A stretch of 64,000 nucleotides of DNA from Bryobacteraceae bacterium (GCA_019748195.1 JAIEPW010000018.1:1-64000), one strand, 5' to 3'; positions 18,353 to 27,390 are shown, counted from the stretch's first letter. Notes: a model not told the origin generated them from the letters alone. Translations and numbers: made by a program.

Positions 18353-18886
18353 ATGAAAAAGCTAGTGTCCTTTGCCGCCGCCGCCGTGTTGTCCGCGGCG
18401 CTGGCGCTGCCGGCCGCGGTGGACCGGACGGATCCCTCGCGGGACCCGCTGGCGCGGAAGGTCCGGCATGAACTGGTAATGCTTCCCTGGTACAGCATCT
18501 GGGACAACCTGAAGTTCCGGGTGGACGAGGGAGGCCGGGTCACGCTGATGGGGCAGACGGTGCGGCCGGTGCTGAAGAGCGACGCCGAGAACGTGGTGAA
18601 GCGAATCGAGGGCGTCACCAGCGTGCGGAACGAGATCGAAGTGCTCCCGCTATCGCCCAACGATGACCGCATCCGGCGAGCAGCCTACCGGGCAATCTAC
18701 GGGCATGCGGCGCTGAATCGCTATCAGTTCCAGGCCGTGGGTCCGATCCATATCATCGTGAAGAACGGCCACATCACGCTGGAAGGAGCGGTGGGCAGCG
18801 AGTTCGAGCGCAACATCGCGAACGTGCAGGCGCACGGCGTCAGCGGCGCGTTCTCCGTCACCAATAACCTGATGGTCGCGCCGTAA
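18353..18886 (+). CDS. Secreted BON-domain protein
   Basis: A 177-residue periplasmic protein with a signal peptide (MKKLVSFAAAAVLSAALALP) and two BON (OsmY/nodulation) domains of about 65 residues. The first is NLKFRVDEGGRVTLMGQTV...VKRIEGVTSVRNEI and the second IHIIVKNGHITLEGAV...NIANVQAHGVSGAFSVTNNL. BON domains bind phospholipid and typically act in envelope stress protection. It is followed 27 nt later by a strong terminator, which closes the mdh-SET-BON group. Confidence 0.9.
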   Translation: MKKLVSFAAAAVLSAALALPAAVDRTDPSRDPLARKVRHELVMLPWYSIWDNLKFRVDEGGRVTLMGQTVRPVLKSDAENVVKRIEGVTSVRNEIEVLPLSPNDDRIRRAAYRAIYGHAALNRYQFQAVGPIHIIVKNGHITLEGAVGSEFERNIANVQAHGVSGAFSVTNNLMVAP

Positions 18887-18912
18887 GCGGCGGCCACCGA
18901 GAATCGTTACAG

Positions 18913-18947
18913 AGCCGGCAGGGTCTCAGACCCGCCGGCTTTCTTTT
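18913..18947 (+). terminator. Rho-independent terminator after the BON gene
   Basis: AGCCGGC (18913-18919) pairs with GCCGGCT (18934-18940); the inner GGGTC/GACCC extends the stem past a single bulged A. It is followed by TTCTTTT. Confidence 0.85.
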
Positions 18948-18964
18948 CGCGTCCCGGCCTGACA

Positions 18965-18970
18965 TACAAT
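18965..18970 (+). promoter_or_regulatory. -10 box, leaderless type, M20 peptidase operon
   Basis: TACAAT, 6 nt before the ATG at 18977. The CCGGAG between them is too close to the ATG to serve as a Shine-Dalgarno. Confidence 0.6.
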
Positions 18971-18976
18971 CCGGAG

Positions 18977-20215
18977 ATGGCGCGACTACTTACCGGGTTG
19001 ATCATCGTGGCCTCTCTGGCCGCGCAGGATGCCGTCCCCGCCCGATCCGGCGTGAAGCAGGCACTTGCTTATATCGAAGCGAATCACGACCGCCACGTGG
19101 AGAAGCAGATCCAGATCAGCGAAATTCCGGCCCCGACCTTCGCGGAGAAAGCTCGCGGCGAGTTTATGGCCAGCGAGTTCCGGCGAGTGGGACTGAAAGA
19201 GGTTTCCATCGACCCCCGGGGCAACGTGCTGGGCTGGCGGCACGGAACCTCGCCCCGCGCCATCGCCCTTGCCGCGCATCTGGACACTGTCTTCCCGGCG
19301 GAGACCGATGTGAAGGTGCGGCGCGAAGGCAAGCGACTGGTCGGCCCGGGAATCGGCGACGACGCGCGCGGCCTCACCACCATTCTGGCGATCGCGGAAG
19401 CGCTGGAGCATGGGAACGTAAAGACCGGCAAAAGCATCCTGTTCGTCGCCAATTGCTGTGAGGAGGGACTGGGCAATCTTCTGGGAGTCAAGTATCTTCT
19501 CCAGGAAGGGCAGTATAAGGACCGCATTGATGCTTTCATTTCCGTCGACGGGTCGAGCCAGGCCCGGATCGTGAACGGCGCGCTGGGCAGCAAGCGGTAT
19601 CGCGTAACCATCAAGGGCCCGGGCGGCCATAGTTACGGCAACTTCGGACGCGCCAATCCCGCGCACGCCCTGGGCCGTGCGATCGCCTACTTCAGCGAGT
19701 ATCAGCCGCCCGCGAAGCCGAAAACCACATTCAACGTCGGCAAGATCGGCGGCGGCACCTCCGTCAACGCGATCTCGTTCGAAATGTGGATGGAAGTGGA
19801 CATGCGTTCGGAGAGCGAAGCCGAGCTGGACAAGATCGAACAGCACCTGCTCGCTTCCATTCGCCGCGCCGTTGAGGACGAAAACAAAGTGGCCAAGTTC
19901 AACACGAAAGTGGAGGCGGAGAACAAGATCCTCGGCGTCCGCTACACCGGGTTTACTCCCGAGGACTCGGCGCTGGTTCGAGCCGCGCAATGGGCGGCAA
20001 AACAGATGGGGATCACCGCCAGCCTCACGATCGGCTCCACGGACTCTAACATCCCGATCAACATGAAGATGCCGGCGGTGACGCTGGGCGGCGGAGGCCG
20101 GGGCGATTCCGCTCATTCCCTCGAGGAGTGGTACGAACCCGAGGGCGGCTGGCGGGGGATTCAGCAGGTGATGCTCACCGTACTTGCCTGGGACGAACTG
20201 GCTCAAACCAAATGA
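18977..20215 (+). CDS. Secreted M20-family zinc peptidase
   Basis: A 412-residue metallopeptidase of the PepT/M20 group with a short signal peptide (MARLLTGLIIVASLAAQ). Metal ligands are visible: His101/Asp103 in LAAHLDTVFP, the bridging Asp in GPGIGDDARG (about 128), the general-base Glu pair in NCCEEGLG (162-163), and a C-terminal His in RGDSAHSLEEW. A lid/dimerisation domain (about 195-310) interrupts the catalytic domain, as usual. It likely trims peptides or acyl-amino acids in the periplasm. First of four coupled genes; its TGA overlaps the next ATG (ATGA). Confidence 0.92.
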   Translation: MARLLTGLIIVASLAAQDAVPARSGVKQALAYIEANHDRHVEKQIQISEIPAPTFAEKARGEFMASEFRRVGLKEVSIDPRGNVLGWRHGTSPRAIALAAHLDTVFPAETDVKVRREGKRLVGPGIGDDARGLTTILAIAEALEHGNVKTGKSILFVANCCEEGLGNLLGVKYLLQEGQYKDRIDAFISVDGSSQARIVNGALGSKRYRVTIKGPGGHSYGNFGRANPAHALGRAIAYFSEYQPPAKPKTTFNVGKIGGGTSVNAISFEMWMEVDMRSESEAELDKIEQHLLASIRRAVEDENKVAKFNTKVEAENKILGVRYTGFTPEDSALVRAAQWAAKQMGITASLTIGSTDSNIPINMKMPAVTLGGGGRGDSAHSLEEWYEPEGGWRGIQQVMLTVLAWDELAQTK

Positions 20216-21390
20216 AACTGGATCGCGAGCATCTGTTCCGGACGTTGTCAGAGCTGGTCCGGATCAACTCCATTAACCCTACGCTGGTTGCGGGCGGAGC
20301 GGGCGAACGGGAGATCGGCACGTACATCGCGGGCTGGATGAAGTCCCTGCCGGTCCGCGTGGAGACGTTCGAGCCGGAGCCGGGGCGAGTGTCGGTGCTC
20401 GCGACGCTGCCCGGTTCGGGCCAGGGTCCCGCGTTGATGCTGAACGCCCACGTGGACACGGTGGGAGTGGAGGGGATGCCGGAACCGTTTTCCGGGGCCA
20501 TCCGCGACGGCCGCCTATACGGAAGGGGCGCCTACGACATGAAGGGGTCGCTGGCGGCGTGTATGGCGGCCTTGAAGACGATCGCGGACGCGGGCGTGAA
20601 GCTCGGTGGGGACCTGATGGTCGCGGCCGTGGCCGACGAGGAATACGGGTCGCTCGGCACCGCCGACTTGGTGACGCGTGTGAAGCCGGACGCCGCCATC
20701 GTCACCGAACCCACCGCTAATCGCGTTTGCCTGGCGCACAAGGGTTATGCGTGGATCGAGGTGGAGACGCACGGCCGCGCCGCGCATGGATCCAAGTTCG
20801 AGCTCGGCATTGACGCCAACATGCGCATGGGCCGCTTTCTGGCGCGGTTGGATCAACTGGAGCAGGAGCTGCGATCGCGGACGCCGCATGCGCTGGTGGG
20901 TCCGCCGTCACTGCATGCGGCGATGCTGCAGGGTGGGGAAGGGCTCAGCACTTACTCGCCCGGCTGTGTGCTGAAAATCGAGCGGCGGACGATCCCCGGC
21001 GAAGGCGAAGCGCAGGTGATGACGGAGATCCAGGCGATCCTGGACCGCCTTTCGGCCGCCGATCCCACTTTCCACGCCTCTGCGCGGTGCTTCTTTTTCC
21101 GGGACGCCTTCGAGGTGTCGCGCGAAGCGGGTATTGTGCGGACGCTGGCCGGATGCGCCGCGTCCCGGCTGGGCCGCGAACCCGAATACTTCGGCGATAC
21201 GCCGTGGATGGACTCGGCGTTGACCTCTGGGGCGGGTATCGAGACGGTCGTGTTCGGACCCGGAGGCGCGGGTGCGCACGCCATCGAGGAATGGGTGGAC
21301 CTGGAATCGGTCGCGGCCACGGCGGAGATCCTGGCGGCGACCGCGATGGAATACTGTGGAGTTCGCGGGCATCCGGCCCACGGAGCCTGA
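20212..21390 (+). CDS. M20 family ArgE/DapE-like deacylase
   Basis: A 392-residue cytoplasmic metallohydrolase. His80/Asp82 (LNAHVDTV), Asp109 (GRGAYDMKG) and the Glu pair 143-144 (VADEEYGS) are the expected binuclear-zinc and catalytic residues, with the C-terminal His in GAGAHAIEEWV. ArgE/DapE/ACY1 relatives hydrolyse N-acyl amino acids; no feature separates acetylornithine from other substrates. The start is fixed by ATGA overlap with the preceding peptidase gene, and its own TGA is overlapped by the next gene. Together with the EutB- and EutC-like genes this suggests release of an amino acid that is then degraded. Confidence 0.92.
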   Translation: MKLDREHLFRTLSELVRINSINPTLVAGGAGEREIGTYIAGWMKSLPVRVETFEPEPGRVSVLATLPGSGQGPALMLNAHVDTVGVEGMPEPFSGAIRDGRLYGRGAYDMKGSLAACMAALKTIADAGVKLGGDLMVAAVADEEYGSLGTADLVTRVKPDAAIVTEPTANRVCLAHKGYAWIEVETHGRAAHGSKFELGIDANMRMGRFLARLDQLEQELRSRTPHALVGPPSLHAAMLQGGEGLSTYSPGCVLKIERRTIPGEGEAQVMTEIQAILDRLSAADPTFHASARCFFFRDAFEVSREAGIVRTLAGCAASRLGREPEYFGDTPWMDSALTSGAGIETVVFGPGGAGAHAIEEWVDLESVAATAEILAATAMEYCGVRGHPAHGA

Positions 21391-22322
21391 GCATCGAGAA
21401 CCTGATCACAGAGGCGGCCGCATTCCTGCGCGACCGCATCCGCCGAACCCCGGTGGAACCGTCGCCGGGACTTTCCGCGTTGCTCGGCGTGCCCGTCTGG
21501 CTGAAGCTCGAGAACCTCCAGCTTACTGGATCGTTCAAGATCCGCGGCGCCTGGTTCCGGATCTCCCGGCTTACCCCGCAGGAGCGGCGTAGCGGCGTCC
21601 TCACCTGTTCGGCGGGCAATCACGGGAAGGGCGTCGCGTACGCGGCGGCGAAGGAGGGCGTTCCCGCGATCGTGTGCGTGCCCCGCTCCGTCGATCCGGT
21701 GAAGCTCGAGGGCATCCGCTCCCATGGCGCCGAGGTCCGGATTTCGGAGTTCGCCGGGTACGATGAAACGGAAGCCTGGGCAAAAGGGATGGCCGCCGCG
21801 GAGGGCCTGCCGTTTCTGTCGGCTTTCGACGACGAAGCGGTGATGGCGGGCAACGGCGGCACGCTGGCGCGCGAGTTTCTGGAGCAAGTGCCGCGGCTCC
21901 AGTCGCTGTTACTCCCCGTGGGCGGCGGGGGCATGGGAGCGGGAGCCTCTTTCTCGCCCCTGAGGTTACACGCCGCGCAGCATGCGCTTTCGCCTGCTCT
22001 TCGCTTGTCCCTGGACCGCGGGGAGGCGGTAACGGCATTGCCCGCCGTGGACACCGCGGCGGGCGGAATCGAAGGCGGTATCGGGCGCTTCACCTTCGAA
22101 ATCCTGAGAACCCGGATCGCCTCTGTTTCGTTACTGTCGGAAGAGGAGATCTGGGAAGGCGTGCGCTGGATGCTGGCCCATCACCAGTATCTGGTGGAAC
22201 CGTCCGCCGCGGCCGTGGTCGCGGCGATTTTGTGCGGCCGGCTGACCCAACCGGAGGGCCCGATCGGAGTTATTATTTCAGGCAGAAACGTCAGCCTGGA
22301 AGTCTTGAAGAGGCATTTGTGA
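21387..22322 (+). CDS. Threonine dehydratase-like PLP enzyme (EutB-like), probable CTG start
   Basis: A 311-residue fold-type II PLP enzyme. The PLP lysine is Lys51 in LTGSFKIRGAW, the asparagine loop is CSAGNHGKGVAYAA, and the phosphate-binding glycine loop is PVGGGGMGAG, all as in threonine/serine dehydratases and the ectoine-utilisation protein EutB. No ATG, GTG or TTG lies between the M20 stop and residue 34 of the fold; the frame begins properly only at CTG 21387, which overlaps the M20 stop as CTGA, mirroring the ATGA/GTGA couplings nearby. An ATG further upstream (about 21292) would give a 32-residue extension inside the M20 gene. Its stop overlaps the next ATG by one base. Confidence 0.88.
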   Translation: MSIENLITEAAAFLRDRIRRTPVEPSPGLSALLGVPVWLKLENLQLTGSFKIRGAWFRISRLTPQERRSGVLTCSAGNHGKGVAYAAAKEGVPAIVCVPRSVDPVKLEGIRSHGAEVRISEFAGYDETEAWAKGMAAAEGLPFLSAFDDEAVMAGNGGTLAREFLEQVPRLQSLLLPVGGGGMGAGASFSPLRLHAAQHALSPALRLSLDRGEAVTALPAVDTAAGGIEGGIGRFTFEILRTRIASVSLLSEEEIWEGVRWMLAHHQYLVEPSAAAVVAAILCGRLTQPEGPIGVIISGRNVSLEVLKRHL

Positions 22323-23263
22323 TGGCGCCGGCGCAGGGTCGGGCAACCATGGCGGAATCGATCAGCGGCTCACGGATACGGGAGGCAGTGGATCCGCGCG
22401 CCGTGATACCCCTGATGCGGGACGCGTTGATGGCGCATTCGCGCGGGGAGTCGGTCACTCCCATGCCCATGCACCTGGACATGCCGCCGGCGGAAGTCCA
22501 TATCAAGTGCGGGTACCGGCGCGGCGGCGGCTACTTCGTGCTGAAGGCGGCGGGTTCGTTTGCCTCCGGGTGCAACGGCGCGATGTTGCTATTCTCCGCC
22601 GCCACCGGCGATCTGGTCGCCGTGCTCCAGGACAACGGGTACCTTACGGATCTCCGGACCGCCGCGGCGGCGGCGATGACGACCCGGGAACTGGGGCGTA
22701 CCGATCGCACGCTGGGCATCCTGGGAACGGGCGTACAGGCGCGATTGACGGCGCTGATGCACGCGCAGGTGCTGGAACTCGACCAGATTTTGATCTGGGG
22801 CCGGAATCCCGAGCGGCTGCGCGAAGCTCGCCGCGACATCCATGCGCTGGCGCCGGGCGTGCTGGTATCGGCGGCGGACTCCGCCGCGCAGGTGGCCGCG
22901 AATGCGCGATTGCTGGTGACGTGCACCGCGTCGCGGGCGCCTCTGCTGCGCGCCGCGGACCTGCAGCCGGGGACGCATATCCATGCGGTGGGCGCCGATT
23001 CGCCGGGCAAGCAGGAGCTCGATCCGCAGATCCTGCAAGCTGCTCCGCTGTTGCTGGCCGATTCCCTTTCGCAGTGCGCCCGGCTGGGCGAGTTGCAGCA
23101 TTGCGCCGCACATCAGCAGCGGGCGGTCGAGATCGGGGAGTTCTGCGCCAGGCCGATGGAAACCGGACCCGACGACTGGACGGTGGCGGACTTTACGGGT
23201 TTGGGAATCGAAGATCTGTTCGTCGCGGCGCACGCCTACGAGCGCATCACTCAGGGGGCGTGA
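22322..23263 (+). CDS. Ornithine cyclodeaminase / mu-crystallin family protein (EutC-like)
   Basis: A 313-residue NAD(P)-dependent protein of the OCD/mu-crystallin family. The dinucleotide-binding loop is ILGTGVQARL (133-142), preceded by DNGYLTDLRTAAAAA, the catalytic-region signature of the family. Members convert ornithine to proline, reduce cyclic imines, or act in (hydroxy)ectoine breakdown (EutC). Pairing directly after a EutB-like gene (TGATG overlap) favours the eutBC type, but the partner genes for ectoine ring opening are absent. Its 3' end overlaps the end of rnc on the other strand by 17 bases. Confidence 0.9.
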   Translation: MAPAQGRATMAESISGSRIREAVDPRAVIPLMRDALMAHSRGESVTPMPMHLDMPPAEVHIKCGYRRGGGYFVLKAAGSFASGCNGAMLLFSAATGDLVAVLQDNGYLTDLRTAAAAAMTTRELGRTDRTLGILGTGVQARLTALMHAQVLELDQILIWGRNPERLREARRDIHALAPGVLVSAADSAAQVAANARLLVTCTASRAPLLRAADLQPGTHIHAVGADSPGKQELDPQILQAAPLLLADSLSQCARLGELQHCAAHQQRAVEIGEFCARPMETGPDDWTVADFTGLGIEDLFVAAHAYERITQGA

Positions 23264-23957
23264 GCTCCAGAGCTTCGAGAATCTGCCGCGCGGCTTCCTG
23301 CCCGGCGCTTTTCTTCGACAGCCCCTTCGCCTGCCCCATGTACTCCCGGCCCAGCCGCGCCTCCACGGTGAAGATTTTGTGGTGCTCGGGACCTTCCTCG
23401 CGAACGATGACGTAGCGCGGGGGCGGCAGCCCCATGGACTGCGCCCGTTCCTGCAGCGCGCTCTTGTAGTCCGTCATGGAGGCGCTTTCGTTCTCATCCG
23501 GGAAGGCGAAGTCGCCGATGACGCGATGCTCCACCAGGGCGCGCGCGGGTTCCATGCCGCCGTCGAGGTAGACGGCGGCGATCACAGCTTCCACCGCGTT
23601 CGCCAGCAAGGCTTTCTTGGCGCGCCCGCCGCTGAGTTCTTCCCCCTTGCCGAGAAACAGGCAATCGCCGAGTTGCAGGTTCTTCGCCACCTCATAGAGG
23701 CGCGCCGCGCTGACCAGGTGAGCCTTCAGCTTGGAGAGCTTGCCTTCGGGGTAACTGGGGTAGCGGCGCACCAGGCAATCGCTGATCACGAAGCCCAGGA
23801 TGGAGTCTCCCAAGAACTCGAGCTGTTCGTTATCGCGGAAATCGCCGGTGGAGCGGTCCGCGGTGAGGGACTTGTGAGTGAGAGCGCGGACCAGGAGTTC
23901 GCGGGTTCCGAAGCGGTGCCCGATGCGAGCCTCGAGGGCCTCCAGGTCCGCGCTCAT
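23247..23957 (-). CDS. rnc: Ribonuclease III
   Basis: A 236-residue RNase III. The catalytic signature NEQLEFLGDSIL is at residues 43-54, the second acidic cluster is NAVEAVIAAVYLDGG, and a dsRNA-binding domain fills about residues 165-232 (DYKSALQERAQ ... SKKSAGQEAARQIL). It processes rRNA precursors and structured mRNAs. It starts 4 nt after the TPR gene stop, so it is co-transcribed with the two upstream helical-repeat genes. Tail-to-tail overlap with the OCD-like gene means their mRNAs share a short antisense stretch, a natural double-strand substrate. Confidence 0.97.
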   Translation of the reverse strand: MSADLEALEARIGHRFGTRELLVRALTHKSLTADRSTGDFRDNEQLEFLGDSILGFVISDCLVRRYPSYPEGKLSKLKAHLVSAARLYEVAKNLQLGDCLFLGKGEELSGGRAKKALLANAVEAVIAAVYLDGGMEPARALVEHRVIGDFAFPDENESASMTDYKSALQERAQSMGLPPPRYVIVREEGPEHHKIFTVEARLGREYMGQAKGLSKKSAGQEAARQILEALELTPPE

Positions 23958-23961
23958 TCCT

Positions 23962-24714
23962 TTACTGCTTCTTGGCAGCCTTCAGCCGGGTTGCGTTGGC
24001 CTTGACGTTCTCGGCCACCTGCTTCACCTGGGCGTTCAGGTCAGGCATCACCAGCACCTTCTCGATGGTGGCGAGCGCATCGTCGAACTTGCCCGCTTGC
24101 GTCTGCGCGTCCGCCAGGCGGACGTACGTTGCCGGATCCGGAGGATTGGCCAGGGTGGCGGCGAGCCCGAATTCCGCGATGGCCGCATCGAACTTCTTGC
24201 GCGCCATCGCCGCGAAGCCCAGCGCCTGATGCGCCTGCGCGTTCAAGTCGCTTTTGGCGGCGGTCCACTGCTCGTCGGTGATATCGGGCCGCGGCTTCTG
24301 CGCCGTCTGCAGCAGATCCATGGCGCCCCTGGCGTATTTCTCGGCGCGGCCGAGCTTATCCTCGCGATCCAGGTCATGCTCGCGCGTGCGCTGCGCGATG
24401 GTGTTGGCCAGCATCACCATGGCGGTGTAGTTCTTGGGGTCCGCCTCCAGGGTGCGCTCTCCCCAAATGATGGTCTGTTCGTAGTCGCCCTTCTGCTGCA
24501 CCAGGCTGGTGGCCATCTGCAGCAGCACCGGCTTGAATTCGGTATCGGCGAACTTGGTCAGCATGCTTTCGATCGCCGCCAGGCGGGAGTCTACGTCGGC
24601 CGCGTTCTGGATCGCCTGAATCGCTTCCGCCTCGGCCTTGGACTTCACCTTCGGCTGCGCCATCAGCAAAACGGATGCCGCGGCAAGGCCCACTAACACT
24701 CGGGTCATCTTCAT
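23962..24714 (-). CDS. Secreted TPR-repeat protein
   Basis: A 250-residue protein with a signal peptide (MKMTRVLVGLAAASVLLMA) followed by degenerate tetratricopeptide helices: YEQTIIWGERTLEADPKNYTAM, AHQALGFAAMARKKFDAAIAEF and ATYVRLADAQTQAGKFDDAL are recognisable pairs. It is probably a periplasmic scaffold. It sits between the larger repeat protein (4-nt gap) and rnc (4-nt gap). No enzymatic motif. Confidence 0.85.
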   Translation of the reverse strand: MKMTRVLVGLAAASVLLMAQPKVKSKAEAEAIQAIQNAADVDSRLAAIESMLTKFADTEFKPVLLQMATSLVQQKGDYEQTIIWGERTLEADPKNYTAMVMLANTIAQRTREHDLDREDKLGRAEKYARGAMDLLQTAQKPRPDITDEQWTAAKSDLNAQAHQALGFAAMARKKFDAAIAEFGLAATLANPPDPATYVRLADAQTQAGKFDDALATIEKVLVMPDLNAQVKQVAENVKANATRLKAAKKQ

Positions 24715-24718
24715 CTGT

Positions 24719-26389
24719 CTACTCCTGTTTCCTCATTTCTTCCAGGCCCTTTGCGGCCAGATTCCGTACCTGATCGGGCAGGCCCGGCACGCCGAGCGCT
24801 GATTCGAAAAACGCGGCTGCCTGCACGCGATCCCCGCGCGCCCCAGCCAGCCGTCCGAGATACAACAGCGACCACGATTTCACAGCCGCGTCGGGATTCA
24901 GATCCAGCGCTTTCTGGAATAATCGCTCGGACAGCTCGGGATCCTTCTCCAGGGCGGCGATGCGCGCCAAACCATAATACGCCCTGGCCTGCAGCAGGCG
25001 ATCCGCGGTCTGCTGCACCACGCGCAAATAGCCTTGCTTGGCGCCCGCCAGGTCCCGCGAATCGTATTTCTCCTCGGCCGCCTCCAGCGATTTCGCGGCG
25101 GGGCTCGCCGGCGCTTTCGGCGCGGCTTCCGCCGGCGTCACACGGACTGTCCGGACCGCTTTCTGCTCCGCGAACGTGATCCCCGCCAGCCGCTGCTCTT
25201 CCTTGCGTGCGTCAATGCCCGCTACCATGTCGGGGAAGTAGAGCCGCATGGCCCGCTCCTGCTTCTCGTAGGCGGGAAGCTGCTCGGCGAACGCGGCAGT
25301 CAGTACGAAGCCTTCGCGCATCGCGTCGTCGATGAGCGCCTGCTTGTTGGCCGCGCCCCGCACCAGCCGGCTTTCCACGGCGCGCACCAGGCTCTTGGTC
25401 GCCAGCAGCGTGAAATCATTCTTGTAAGCCGCGTCCAGCGCCGGAGCCCGTTGCGCGAATTGCGCCAGGCTGATCTTCTTGCGTAGCGCCTCGGCATGGC
25501 GCAAGGGCAACGGATCGAGAAGGTAGGTGAGATAGGACTGGCGGATTTCGTTCACCGGGAGTTCCGGCATCGCCGCGCCACCCTCCACGGCCTTGCGGAA
25601 CAACTCCGCGATGGCCGGCGCCTGCCGGGCGGCATCGGGATTCTCGCGCAGCACGTCGCGTAGATAAGCCGTGTAGGGCTCGCGCAGGCTGTTCCACAAC
25701 GGATCGGAAACCGGGGTCACCACGACAAAGTAATCGCCCCCGTAGATGCGCGAGTGGATCTGATTCGGAGGCCCCAACAACTCGACGAAAATCTGAAAGC
25801 GGCGGTCGTTGTACCCGCTGGTCGGCATACGCAGGTAGGCGTTTGACTCCACGATCGCCCTGGTTAACGGTTCTTGATACTGCGCGATCACCTGCTCATA
25901 CAACGGCTGCACGCGGCGCCAGATGCGGGCCAGATTCGCTTCGGCGTAGAACGCGGCCAGCAGGGGTGACAAGCCTCGCAGCTCCGCGACATCCGGCGGC
26001 AGGGACTCGGTCAGGGAGCCCAGCGCGAAGTCCGGGGCGCCGTTCAGCAGCAGCGCGTAGGAAATGTACTGGCTCAGTTCGGAGGCCGCGTCGCGCTGAC
26101 GCTTGCGCCCGAAAAACTCCTTCAACGCCTCCACGCTCTTCAGGTTGGCCGATGCCAGGTGCTCGCGCATGGCGATGCGGAGCGGATGATTGGCCCCAGA
26201 GGCGGTGTCGGCGTCGAAACCGGCGGCTTGAATCGCCGCCAGCACCGTGAACACGGACTCGCTGGCGTCGATCTGGCTCATCGACGGGCGAGGGGAGGGC
26301 GTAGCGGGCGCGGGAGCCTGTGCGGGTGGCGGCGTCTGGGCGAAAGCGAAGGCGCAGGCAAGCGCCAGCACAAAGGGATTGCGAATCAA
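24719..26389 (-). CDS. Secreted TPR-containing protein of unknown function
   Basis: A 556-residue protein, mostly helical. TTG at 26389 is taken as start: it is followed at once by a signal peptide (IRNPFVLALACAFAFA), and an AGGA lies about 12 nt upstream; reading further upstream gives a hydrophilic segment ahead of the signal. A Pro/Ala-rich linker (PPPAQAPAPATPSPRPS) precedes a globular region; TPR-like units occupy the last 120 residues (LLQARAYYGLARIAALEKDPELSERLF and onward). Together with the following TPR gene and rnc it forms a three-gene unit. Such paired secreted repeat proteins are frequent in Acidobacteriota; I do not recognise a function. Confidence 0.8.
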   Translation of the reverse strand: MIRNPFVLALACAFAFAQTPPPAQAPAPATPSPRPSMSQIDASESVFTVLAAIQAAGFDADTASGANHPLRIAMREHLASANLKSVEALKEFFGRKRQRDAASELSQYISYALLLNGAPDFALGSLTESLPPDVAELRGLSPLLAAFYAEANLARIWRRVQPLYEQVIAQYQEPLTRAIVESNAYLRMPTSGYNDRRFQIFVELLGPPNQIHSRIYGGDYFVVVTPVSDPLWNSLREPYTAYLRDVLRENPDAARQAPAIAELFRKAVEGGAAMPELPVNEIRQSYLTYLLDPLPLRHAEALRKKISLAQFAQRAPALDAAYKNDFTLLATKSLVRAVESRLVRGAANKQALIDDAMREGFVLTAAFAEQLPAYEKQERAMRLYFPDMVAGIDARKEEQRLAGITFAEQKAVRTVRVTPAEAAPKAPASPAAKSLEAAEEKYDSRDLAGAKQGYLRVVQQTADRLLQARAYYGLARIAALEKDPELSERLFQKALDLNPDAAVKSWSLLYLGRLAGARGDRVQAAAFFESALGVPGLPDQVRNLAAKGLEEMRKQE

Positions 26390-26454
26390 AAGGGGTCCTG
26401 TCTTCCTGCCTAGTTTATCAGCCGTCGGAAGGCTGCCGCACACCTTTGGATTCC

Positions 26455-27384
26455 TCAATTCGACAATAGGTTACGTGCGACAAACCATACGTTTGCCGGA
26501 CGCTCCGCAAGGCGTCGCATGAACCATGGAAACCAGTACGGGCCATAGGCGATGAGGCACTTGGAGACATGGCCCTCCTTGGCCAGCCGTGCCTGCTCAC
26601 CGCGCTGGATTCCGTAGAGCATCGTAAACGCATAATCCTGTTTGGGGATACGCTGCTCCGAGGTCCACTGCTGGATGCGCCGGATGAGGGCGGCGTCGTG
26701 GGTCGCCGCCACATAGCGAGTCCCGAGCTTGCGTGCCTCATCTCCCAGCAGCTTCATGGTTAGTACGAAGAAGTTCTCATCGACATCGGCTTTCTTAGGG
26801 AACGCCAGCTCCGGAGGCTCCCGGTAGGCGCCCTTTACCAGCCGGATCGCCGGAGCCATGGGCAATAGCTTGGCGATGTCGTCGTCCGTGCGGTACAAAT
26901 AGGCCTGCAGGCAGAGGCCGACGTTCGAATGCTTGCGCAGCGCCCTGCGGTACAGGTCGAGCGTGATGTCGGTGTACTGTGTAGACTCCATGTCGATCCA
27001 GACCGTGCTGCCGGTCGGCGCCGCCAGGATCAGGCGCTCCACCTGCCCGTAACAGAAGTCCGGATCGATGTCGAGTCCCAGTTGGGTAAGTTTCACCGAG
27101 ACTTCGGTTTGGAGATGCCATTGCGAAAGCTTCTCGAACACGCCGAGGTAGTGGTCGGTAACCGATTCCGCTTCATGGCGTTCGTTGATGTTCTCGCCGA
27201 GCTTGGTGAAGAGCGTGCCGATGCCCTGCTCTTCCAGGGCGCGGGCCGCGCGCAGGGCGTCCTCCAGTTCCTCGCCAGGCATGAACCGCTGCACGGAGCG
27301 GCGGACGAATCCGTACCGCGTTGCCTGTTCCTTCAACCACTGGCTTTGGGAGCCGGCAAGCAGCAGGCTGCGCATCACACTCAT
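26455..27384 (-). CDS. Proline dehydrogenase
   Basis: A 309-residue stand-alone, FAD-dependent proline dehydrogenase (monofunctional PutB type) that oxidises proline to pyrroline-5-carboxylate. The TIM-barrel motifs are visible: VSVKLTQLGLDID, WIDMESTQYTD, LQAYLYRTDDD, AIRLVKGAYREP and YVAATHD, with the C-terminal YGPYWFPWFMRRLAERP holding substrate-carboxylate arginines (RRLAERP). ATG 27384 has a TACAAT box 8 nt upstream. The P5C dehydrogenase is not nearby. Confidence 0.93.
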   Translation of the reverse strand: MSVMRSLLLAGSQSQWLKEQATRYGFVRRSVQRFMPGEELEDALRAARALEEQGIGTLFTKLGENINERHEAESVTDHYLGVFEKLSQWHLQTEVSVKLTQLGLDIDPDFCYGQVERLILAAPTGSTVWIDMESTQYTDITLDLYRRALRKHSNVGLCLQAYLYRTDDDIAKLLPMAPAIRLVKGAYREPPELAFPKKADVDENFFVLTMKLLGDEARKLGTRYVAATHDAALIRRIQQWTSEQRIPKQDYAFTMLYGIQRGEQARLAKEGHVSKCLIAYGPYWFPWFMRRLAERPANVWFVARNLLSN

Positions 27385-27390
27385 GGGTGA

